DNA of 12,459 nucleotides from Candidatus Aminicenantota bacterium (GTDB lineage Bacteria; Acidobacteriota; Aminicenantia; Aminicenantales; Aminicenantaceae): NCBI GenBank assembly GCA_030615975.1, contig JAUWYH010000023.1:1-12459 (forward strand). The letters run 5' to 3'. The first letter of the stretch is position 1; each line of letters opens with the position of its first letter. Under the pieces are notes generated by a model that was not told where the DNA came from, searched no databases, and saw only the letters and a program-made list of their open reading frames with translations. A program made the position numbers and the translations under genes. Of the stretch, positions 5,617 through 11,515 are shown piece after piece.

Positions 5617-7386
5617 TTATTCCAGCATCTTCTTTTTCAGGTGACGCAGAGGCAGCGCTCCGTAACTGAGAAGCTTTTGAAGAAATTCTTTCCTGCTGAA
5701 GGACTCGCCTTTGAGATTTTTGTATTCTTTTTCCATGTCCAAAATTTCTTGCAGTCCTACATAAGCAAAGGCAGCATCGCAAGGATATAAAATGATATGA
5801 TTCCATTTTCTCTCAGCTTCAGCCTGGGTTTGAAATCCTCCTCTCGTCATGTAAGCAATTGCTTGTTCTTTTGTCATGCCTGCTTCATGGATATTGAATT
5901 CGAGTCGAAGATTTATCGCTGTTCTCAATTTGAGCTTTAGCTGGTTCAGGCGCAATCTTAGGTCATAGTTTCCAAACCCTGAACTAGGCAGTATCTCTTC
6001 AATATACAGGGACCAGCCTTTAAGCAATGGCATGTTGGGGTGCAGTTTTCTTACTATCGAGGGATTTTTATGAGTGTAAAATTTAGGGACGAACTGGCCA
6101 GGGTAGATATGGCGGACTGTCCAGAAATAAAGCATGAAGTTATTGTGCTCCTCAAGAAAAGATGTGATTTGTTCTTCTTGCCACTCTTCGGGAAAGGGAG
6201 ATATCTGGCTTGAGTAAATGCCTGAAGTTTCATAGATTCCTGGGGAGAGGAGGCGAGTCCATGCTGTGCCTTGAGACTCTAGAGGCATGGATTCAATATT
6301 GAGATTTTCTTCAGGGAGTTCAACAAGCTGGTTGCTGAGAAGAAAACTTTTTATCTCATCCACAGAAGATTTAATCTGGTTTATATACTCATCTTTAGTG
6401 GTATGTTCTTTTTTTATCTTATTAAGCACATGGGAGATGGTTGCGTTGATGAGTTGATCTTCTGTGAGATTGGCTGGAGGATTTTCTAGGTCTATTTTTG
6501 GATCCATTATTTTGTAGAAGGGAATACAGACGAGAAACATTTCTCGGCGGATATTCTTGTAATCTGCCTGGGATTGGGCTAAAAGTTCCTGGAGGGGAAT
6601 GCTGTTCTGGAAAGTCAGGCGGATAAGTCGTCGATGGGCCTGTTCTCCAAGCCGTATGTTTCCAGTAGAGCGGGCTAAAAGCTCATTTTGAAGAAATCTT
6701 TGATAATCTTCTAAGGCAGAGATGACTTTCCTATAGTTTTCCTGAAGTTTGGATTTGGAAGCAGCTGGGGCACTTTCAATTAATTGAGGAAGTTCAATTT
6801 TATAGAAATCGATTATGGCAGGAAATTGCTTGATTGCTGTTTCTGTATAGAGTTGAGGTGGTGTTTTCAAATTTTCTTTACTCTGCTTGATGAGTTTAGG
6901 AAGAGCCTTCAATCTGTCAGCAGCGTTCTTTGCTCTTGTATCTAAAGGTGCAAATTCTTTCGTCAGGAGACTCCTGACGCAGTTGATGAAAATCTCGTTA
7001 TAATAAAGAGGGTTATATTCCCAGGGAAGAAGGTTTTCATGATTGAAGAATTCAAAATCTAAGACATCGACCATTATTTCATGATCGATCTGAAACTCTG
7101 GGCTCAGTATTAATCTGTCAATTTTAGCCACAAGTTCTTGATTGAATTTATCAAGGGCTTCTCGACGCTTTTCAATTTTTTTGTTGCTGAGGTCTTCTAA
7201 TTTGTTATCATACTTGTGATAACCAGCCAGAGTGGCAGCCGTGGGATAAAACTTCCACAATTCATCAAAATAAGATTCTAAAAATTTCTGGAATTTTTTG
7301 TCTTCTTCATTCTGTTGAGAAACAACCAGGGTTGAGGTTAAAAGAATGATGAAAAAGATAAGGAGTGGAATAATTGTTTTTTTCAT
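5617..7386 (-). CDS. Secreted DUF885-family protein with substituted HExxPGH motif
   Basis: 589 residues, normal for the family. The N-terminus MKKTIIPLLIFFIILLTSTLVVSQ is a signal peptide with likely cleavage near residues 22-25. DUF885 proteins are helical, carboxypeptidase-like metalloproteins, usually exported. Landmarks are present: FYPTAATLAGYH (46-57), an EAGMTKEQAIAYM segment (501-513, canonical H-x-G-x-T-xx-xA-xxxM), KGWSLYIEE (456-464, canonical EGWALYxE) and YPCDAAFAYVG (534-544, canonical YPGQAxxYxxG). The expected zinc motif HExxPGH lies 30 or so residues before GWSLY, but here reads RHIYPGQ (425-431): the first His, the Glu and the last His are all replaced, so zinc hydrolysis by the usual scheme is doubtful. 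The reading frame is otherwise intact. An AGGAGG-type Shine-Dalgarno lies 6-10 nt before the ATG. It follows fabH in the same direction. Confidence 0.85.
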   Translation of the reverse strand: MKKTIIPLLIFFIILLTSTLVVSQQNEEDKKFQKFLESYFDELWKFYPTAATLAGYHKYDNKLEDLSNKKIEKRREALDKFNQELVAKIDRLILSPEFQIDHEIMVDVLDFEFFNHENLLPWEYNPLYYNEIFINCVRSLLTKEFAPLDTRAKNAADRLKALPKLIKQSKENLKTPPQLYTETAIKQFPAIIDFYKIELPQLIESAPAASKSKLQENYRKVISALEDYQRFLQNELLARSTGNIRLGEQAHRRLIRLTFQNSIPLQELLAQSQADYKNIRREMFLVCIPFYKIMDPKIDLENPPANLTEDQLINATISHVLNKIKKEHTTKDEYINQIKSSVDEIKSFLLSNQLVELPEENLNIESMPLESQGTAWTRLLSPGIYETSGIYSSQISPFPEEWQEEQITSFLEEHNNFMLYFWTVRHIYPGQFVPKFYTHKNPSIVRKLHPNMPLLKGWSLYIEEILPSSGFGNYDLRLRLNQLKLKLRTAINLRLEFNIHEAGMTKEQAIAYMTRGGFQTQAEAERKWNHIILYPCDAAFAYVGLQEILDMEKEYKNLKGESFSRKEFLQKLLSYGALPLRHLKKKMLE

Positions 7387-7449
7387 TGGCTCCTCCTCGC
7401 CTAAAACTTAACAATTTTTGAAGCGCAATCCTAACATAAAATTATCTCT

Positions 7450-7468
7450 AAAGGCAACAATTGCCTTT
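7450..7468 (-). terminator. Hairpin downstream of fabH, possible terminator
   Basis: AAAGGCAA / TTGCCTTT form perfect 8-bp arms around a 3-nt loop, 14 nt past the fabH stop on the minus strand. The following RNA contains only short U stretches (AGAGATAATTTTA), so this is a weak terminator candidate. It would separate fabH from the DUF885 gene, which starts 64 nt further on. Confidence 0.4.
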
Positions 7469-7481
7469 GGTTTATTTCTGT

Positions 7482-8483
7482 TCACCATCTGATAACTGCC
7501 GAAGCCCAAGTAAAGCCAGAACCAAAGGCTGTAAGGACCACTATATCTCCTCCTTTTATTTTTCCTTGCTTAAGAGCTTCATCTAGAGCGATAGGGATGG
7601 AAGCAGCGGTTGTGTTTCCATAACGGGCGATGTTTCTTATGACTTTTTCAACTGGAATTTTTAAATTCCTGGCGACCATTAGACTGATTCTGTCGTTAGC
7701 CTGGTGGGGTATAAGATGATCTACATCGTCAATTGTAAGATTGTTGTGTTTTAGGGCAATTCTAACCGCTTCCGGCATTTTTTCAACAGCATTTTTGAAG
7801 ACATTCCGACCGTTCATTCGGGGAAAATATCTTTTGTTTTTTAAAAGTTCTGAGGAAAATGTAGGCCTGTCTTTAGGGCTTGGCTTTTCCATCCACAAAT
7901 CAGCAATAAATCTTCCGTCAGAGAACAAATGAGTTGAAAGAATACCTCTTCCATCTTTATTTTTATTCGCTTCGAGGAGAACTGCGCCAGCTCCGTCTCC
8001 AAAGAGGACAGCAATATCTCTTCCTTCGTCTGAATAATCCAAATTTGCAGATTGAACTTCAGCGGCTACAACAAGGATTTTTTTGTAGGTTTGATTCATG
8101 ATGTACTGGTCGGCTACAGAAAGAGCGTAAATAAAGCCAGAGCATTGATTTCTTACATCTAGAGCGCCGATGCCGGGAAGGCCTAGTTTTCTCTGGACTA
8201 AGACACCGATTCCAGGAAAATAAAAATCAGGGGAAAGAGTGGCAGCAATAATAAAGTCTATTTCTGATTTATCGATTTTCGCCGCCTCGATTGCTCTAAG
8301 AGCTGCTTCATAAGCTAAGTCGGAACTCCCTTCTCCAGATTCTGCATAGCGTCTTTCTACGATACCAGACCTCTGCCGGATCCACTCATCTGAAGTATTC
8401 ATTAGTTTTTCTAATTCGAGATTGGTTACTACTTTAGGTGGAACAAAGTGGCCTGTTCCTGATATTAAAGTCCTAACGCTCAT
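7482..8483 (-). CDS. fabH: 3-oxoacyl-[acyl-carrier-protein] synthase III (KAS III)
   Basis: 333 residues, full length for the family. KAS III condenses acetyl-CoA (or another short acyl-CoA) with malonyl-ACP and starts fatty acid synthesis in the cytosol. The catalytic triad is complete: Cys114 in RNQCSGF, His260 in LIPHQAN and Asn290 in RYGNTTAAS. Other landmarks: TSDEWIRQRSGI (30-41), GDGAGAVLL (162-170) and the C-terminal GSGFTWASAVIRW. It starts at ATG 8483 without an evident Shine-Dalgarno; a TATAAT lies 14 nt upstream (8503-8498) but lacks a good -35. It does not lie in a fab operon, so it could be a specialised paralogue; the sequence itself looks like ordinary FabH. It shares an intergenic region with the divergent DsbD-N-like gene. 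Confidence 0.95.
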   Translation of the reverse strand: MSVRTLISGTGHFVPPKVVTNLELEKLMNTSDEWIRQRSGIVERRYAESGEGSSDLAYEAALRAIEAAKIDKSEIDFIIAATLSPDFYFPGIGVLVQRKLGLPGIGALDVRNQCSGFIYALSVADQYIMNQTYKKILVVAAEVQSANLDYSDEGRDIAVLFGDGAGAVLLEANKNKDGRGILSTHLFSDGRFIADLWMEKPSPKDRPTFSSELLKNKRYFPRMNGRNVFKNAVEKMPEAVRIALKHNNLTIDDVDHLIPHQANDRISLMVARNLKIPVEKVIRNIARYGNTTAASIPIALDEALKQGKIKGGDIVVLTAFGSGFTWASAVIRW

Positions 8484-8538
8484 TTTGATTTCGATAAATT
8501 ATAATAAATGATTTGAGAAAAATAAAGACAAAATTTTC

Positions 8539-8567
8539 TTGACTCTGGATAAGCAGGTGAGTAATAT
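8539..8567 (+). promoter_or_regulatory. Strong sigma70-type promoter of the DsbD-N-like gene
   Basis: TTGACT (8539-8544), exactly 17 bp, TAATAT (8562-8567). Transcription would start near 8574, about 12 nt before the ATG at 8586. It lies in the 102-bp gap between this gene and the divergent fabH. Confidence 0.6.
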
Positions 8568-8585
8568 GCATTTTATCAAAGAGGG

Positions 8586-9077
8586 ATGAAGAAATTGATT
8601 AAAAAGTACGTTTTTTCTTGTTTAGGGATTTTATTTTTCCTGCTTTTCCTTTTTGCTAAAGAGGATAATCCCTTAAAAGTAGAAGCTTCGGTAAGCCCAA
8701 AGAGGCTTTCCAGAGGGCAAGAAGGAAAGATTACCCTCAAAATCTCAGTAGAAGAGGGAATTACTATCATCCCTCAGCCCTCTTTTATGATCGAATTCAG
8801 CCCTTCTGAAGAAGTTATCTTTCCTAAGAATTTTTTTACAGCATCTGATCTAGAAGTAGAGACTTTAGAAGAAGACGGAGAGGAATATTTGAATTTGAAG
8901 AAGCCGATTGAAATTCCTTTTTCTATAAATTTGAAGGCAGAACGAGGCAATCACGTTCTTAAAGGAAAAATCAAATATTTTGCTAATTGCAAAGAAGAAG
9001 GTTGGTGTCTAAAGAGCAGCACCAAATTTTCAGCTTCTTTTTACACTCGTAGAACTGTTGTAAGAAAGAAAAAGTAG
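8586..9077 (+). CDS. Exported stand-alone domain resembling the N-terminal domain of DsbD
   Basis: 163 residues. A signal peptide or anchor (KKLIKKYVFSCLGILFFLLFLFA) is followed by a beta-rich domain. The second half (FSINLKAERGNHVLKGKIKYFANCKEEGWCLKS, here described by parts: LKGKIKYFANC, then KEEGWCLKSS) matches the end of DsbD N-terminal domains, where two cysteines accept electrons from the membrane domain. The pair C135 and C141 has the C-x5-C spacing of E. coli nDsbD. There is no DsbD membrane domain and no thioredoxin domain, and none of either in the window. The role is probably periplasmic thiol transfer or an assembly factor; this is inference. Start: GAGGG touches the ATG at 8586, too close for a normal ribosome-binding site, but lies 9 nt before an in-frame TTG at 8595, so the true start may be 8595. 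The C-terminus is basic. Confidence 0.7.
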   Translation: MKKLIKKYVFSCLGILFFLLFLFAKEDNPLKVEASVSPKRLSRGQEGKITLKISVEEGITIIPQPSFMIEFSPSEEVIFPKNFFTASDLEVETLEEDGEEYLNLKKPIEIPFSINLKAERGNHVLKGKIKYFANCKEEGWCLKSSTKFSASFYTRRTVVRKKK

Positions 9078-9130
9078 CCCGCCTTTATATAATAGGGTCC
9101 TTTGCCTGCACGGGTATATGAGAAAATATA

Positions 9131-9157
9131 TGCAGGCCCCGGTCCCCCGAGCGGGCC
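9131..9157 (+). repeat. REP-like unit, forward
   Basis: Starts TGCAGGCCCC and ends CCCCGAGCGGGCC, a close relative of the unit at 1674 with a one-base insertion. Outer arms GGCCC/GGGCC pair perfectly; the inner stem has a mismatch. A 7-bp inverted repeat GCCTGCA (9104-9110) / TGCAGGC (9131-9137) overlaps its start. A fourth, weaker relative may lie just before (about 9093-9118). Confidence 0.6.
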
Positions 9158-9168
9158 ATTATTTTTGT

Positions 9169-9195
9169 CAGTCCGTTCGGGGAACGGACCATACA
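9169..9195 (-). repeat. REP-like unit, reverse (perfect 8-bp arms)
   Basis: GTCCGTTC (9171-9178) and GAACGGAC (9182-9189) are perfect arms around a 3-nt loop that reads CCC on the minus strand. On that strand the unit begins TGTATGGTCC, matching the family start TGTAGGG. It lies head-to-head between two forward units. Confidence 0.75.
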
Positions 9196-9203
9196 GCAAA
9201 AAA

Positions 9204-9230
9204 TGTAGGGCTTGATCCTCGATCGGGCAT
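9204..9230 (+). repeat. REP-like unit, forward
   Basis: Begins TGTAGGGCTT and has the inner hairpin GATC-CTC-GATC with G-U-extended arms and GGGC at the end. It ends 9 bp before the stop codon of the SDR gene. The three units fill the gap between the convergent DsbD-N-like and SDR genes, where they might also serve as a bidirectional transcription barrier. Confidence 0.65.
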
Positions 9231-9239
9231 AAAATGAAC

Positions 9240-10217
9240 TTACAGCCACTTCTGTTGGAAGTACCAATTTATGGTTTCTTGGACTGCATCTTGTAATGAA
9301 TAATGAGGATAGAAAGAGAGCTTCTCTTCTGCTTTCTTGACATCTGCTATCCAGCATCTCTCTTTCATTTCTTTGATTTTGTATCGGTTGAGGAGGCTCG
9401 GTTTCTTGGTTATAATGCTCATTATTTCAGAAATTATGCCAATGATATAGATTGATGGAAAAGGGATTTTCAATTTTTTTAAAGATTTTCCCATTGCTTT
9501 TCCCGCAGCTTTTCCTAAGTCATCCCAGCTGTAGGCTCTGGGGTTGGCGATATTGATTATTTCTCCGCTTTTAAGTTCTCTTTGAATACTGAGATCGATT
9601 GCTCTTACAAGATCTTTTACATAACAAAAATTTATTATTATTTTATGAAAACATATAGTAGGGAGAACCCCTTTTTTTATGAATTTGAAGTAATTAAGGA
9701 AATCTGTATCTCGGGGGCCAAAAATAGCTGTAGCTCTCAGTATAACAATCGGGTAGAGATCTTTGAATTTTAAAGCTTCGACTTCTCCCACCAATTTGCT
9801 TTTACCGTAAGGGGTTATCGGGTGAGGCGAGGAGCTTTCTTTGACTGGCTTACAATCAGAGGAAGGGCCAGCAGCAGAGAGGCTGCTGAGGTGGACGATT
9901 TTTTTTGGAAGAATTTTTTGAGAATGGAGAGACCGAAAAAGACTTGCCGTTCCTTGTTGATTTACTGTATAATAATCTGCCAAATCAGAAGTTAGAGTGA
10001 GACCGGCAAGATGGAAAACATAGTCAATATCGGAAGGAAGAGAAGGAATGGAGAATAGGTCTCCTTCTAAGAGATTGATATTGCGTCCTTTTAACCATTT
10101 GAGATTATTGAGGTCCCGGACAAGAGCAAAAATTTCAATATCTTTCTCACTAGATAGATAATGGTCGATAAGATGGCTTCCGATAAAGCCAGTTCCACCA
10201 GTAATAAAGGCTTTCAT
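9240..10217 (-). CDS. Extended-SDR NAD(P)-dependent epimerase/dehydratase; candidate ceramide-pathway reductase
   Basis: 325 residues from the ATG at 10217. Rossmann motif TGGTGFIGSHL (6-16, pattern GxxGxxG), then GDL (53-55), VFHLAG (67-72), catalytic Ser near 112 in VHLSSLSAAG, Tyr137 and Lys141 in PYGKSK, and RATAIFGPRD (161-170). The second half has YVKDLVRAI, NIANPRAYSWDDL and a C-terminal WIADVKKAEEKLSFYP ... WYFQQKWL, typical of extended SDRs acting on nucleotide sugars, sterols or lipids. It is divergent from a serine-palmitoyltransferase-like gene. In Caulobacter an SDR of this class (CerR) works with Spt in ceramide synthesis, so reduction of a 3-keto sphingoid base or ceramide is a reasonable guess. 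The frame extends to a TTG at 10253, but that codon overlaps the -35 box; the ATG is preferred. Confidence 0.88.
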   Translation of the reverse strand: MKAFITGGTGFIGSHLIDHYLSSEKDIEIFALVRDLNNLKWLKGRNINLLEGDLFSIPSLPSDIDYVFHLAGLTLTSDLADYYTVNQQGTASLFRSLHSQKILPKKIVHLSSLSAAGPSSDCKPVKESSSPHPITPYGKSKLVGEVEALKFKDLYPIVILRATAIFGPRDTDFLNYFKFIKKGVLPTICFHKIIINFCYVKDLVRAIDLSIQRELKSGEIINIANPRAYSWDDLGKAAGKAMGKSLKKLKIPFPSIYIIGIISEIMSIITKKPSLLNRYKIKEMKERCWIADVKKAEEKLSFYPHYSLQDAVQETINWYFQQKWL

Positions 10218-10224
10218 TGTTAGA

Positions 10225-10253
10225 ATTTTATGAAAATTGCCTGCCGCGGTCAA
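10225..10253 (-). promoter_or_regulatory. Promoter of the SDR gene, implying a leaderless transcript
   Basis: On the minus strand TTGACC (10253-10248), exactly 17 bp, TAAAAT (10230-10225). Only 7 nt separate the -10 box from the ATG at 10217, so transcription would start at, or one base from, the start codon. No Shine-Dalgarno is seen, which fits a leaderless mRNA. Confidence 0.55.
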
Positions 10254-10319
10254 ACATAAATTATTCTGGCAATATGAAACTTAAAATTTTTATTACAGTT
10301 TATATGAAAGGAGGAGATA

Positions 10320-11504
10320 GTGGATATTTTTGATAAGTGCTACTCTTTTACACGAGCTGATGAAGCCCAAGAGATTGGCATGTATCCCTATTTTACGCCA
10401 ATTCAAGAAGTTAATGGAAATAAAGTTAAAATCGATGGCAAAGAGATGATAATGGTCGGCTCTAACAATTACTTAGGATTGATCAATCATCCTCAAGTGA
10501 CAAAGGCTGCCCAGCAAGCATTGGAAAGATACGGTGTAGCCACCTGCGGTTCGAGATTTTTAAACGGGACTCTTGATATTCATGTGAAGCTAGAAGAGAG
10601 ACTGGCAAAATTCATGAAAAAGGAAGCTGCCCTTACTTTTAGCACAGGGTTTCAAACAAACCAGGGAATAATATCGACAATTGTAGGGAGAGGGGATTCT
10701 ATACTCACTGATCGGATGGTACACGCAAGCATTATCGATGCCAGTCGGCTTTCTTTTGGGAATGTTCACAAGTTCAAGCATAATGATATGGTTGACCTGG
10801 AGAGAATTCTTTCCTCCTTAGAAGAGGATGTTGGAAAATTAATTGTGATCGACGGAGTATTCAGTATGGAAGGAGATTTGGCGGATTTGCCCTCCATTGT
10901 GAAGTTAGCAAAAAAATATAATACCAAAATCATGGTTGACGATGCTCATGGCATAGGAGTTATGGGTAAGAGTGGAAGGGGGACTGCCGAACATTTTGGA
11001 GTCGAAGAAGATGTTGATTTGATAATGGGTACTTTCAGCAAATCTTTTGCTTCCTTAGGAGGATTTGTAGTTGGAGAGAAAAAAATCATATCTTATGTCA
11101 AACATTTTGCTCGGTCTTTGATATTTAGTGCCAGCATAACTCCTGCCTCTGTGGCTACAGTTCTAGCTACTCTCGATGTTATCGAAACAGACACGGAGAG
11201 AAGAGAAAGATTATGGCAGATTACAGAAAAAATGAAATCCGGATTTCAAGCTATGGGATATAATACGGGGACAACAGAAACTCCTATCATTCCAGTCATC
11301 ATCGGGAATGATGAGTTGACTTTCAAGTTGTGGAAATTGCTTAGAGAAGGTGGGATTTTTACAAACCCAGTGATTTATCCCGCTGTTCCTAAGGAACAAT
11401 CTCTTATTAGAACCAGCTATTCTGCCACCCATACCGATGAGGAGCTCGATATTGTCCTAGAGAGCTTTGAAAGATGTGGCAGACAGCTGGGAATCATAAA
11501 GTGA
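10320..11504 (+). CDS. spt: Serine palmitoyltransferase-like alpha-oxoamine synthase (PLP enzyme)
   Basis: 394 residues. PLP-dependent fold-type I enzyme of the alpha-oxoamine synthase family, which condenses an amino acid with an acyl-CoA. Catalytic residues: His135 (VHASI) stacking on PLP, Asp207 and His210 (VDDAHG), and Schiff-base Lys241 (GTFSKSFASLGGF). The spacings 72, 75 and 106 from His135 are those of Sphingomonas SPT as I recall it. MVGSNNYLGL, CGSRFLNGTLDIHVKLE, FKHNDMVDLE, IDGVFSMEGDLADLP and FTNPVIYPAVP resemble Bacteroides SPT closely, more than BioF or Kbl as I remember them. It would form 3-ketodihydrosphingosine from serine and palmitoyl-CoA. The GTG start at 10320 is supported by AAAGGAGGAG ending 4 nt upstream. 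It is divergent from the SDR and followed at 11 nt by the S55 gene. KBL or BioF activity is not excluded. Confidence 0.82.
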   Translation: MDIFDKCYSFTRADEAQEIGMYPYFTPIQEVNGNKVKIDGKEMIMVGSNNYLGLINHPQVTKAAQQALERYGVATCGSRFLNGTLDIHVKLEERLAKFMKKEAALTFSTGFQTNQGIISTIVGRGDSILTDRMVHASIIDASRLSFGNVHKFKHNDMVDLERILSSLEEDVGKLIVIDGVFSMEGDLADLPSIVKLAKKYNTKIMVDDAHGIGVMGKSGRGTAEHFGVEEDVDLIMGTFSKSFASLGGFVVGEKKIISYVKHFARSLIFSASITPASVATVLATLDVIETDTERRERLWQITEKMKSGFQAMGYNTGTTETPIIPVIIGNDELTFKLWKLLREGGIFTNPVIYPAVPKEQSLIRTSYSATHTDEELDIVLESFERCGRQLGIIK

Positions 11505-11515
11505 AGAAGGCGACG

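Noticed and set aside
9085..9357. 90-residue minus-strand ORF
   Set aside because: It runs through the repeat cluster and overlaps the end of the SDR gene in another frame; its protein has no recognisable features.
10218..10253. TTG start extending the SDR by 12 residues
   Set aside because: The codon lies within the -35 box of a good promoter and the Rossmann strand begins naturally at the ATG.
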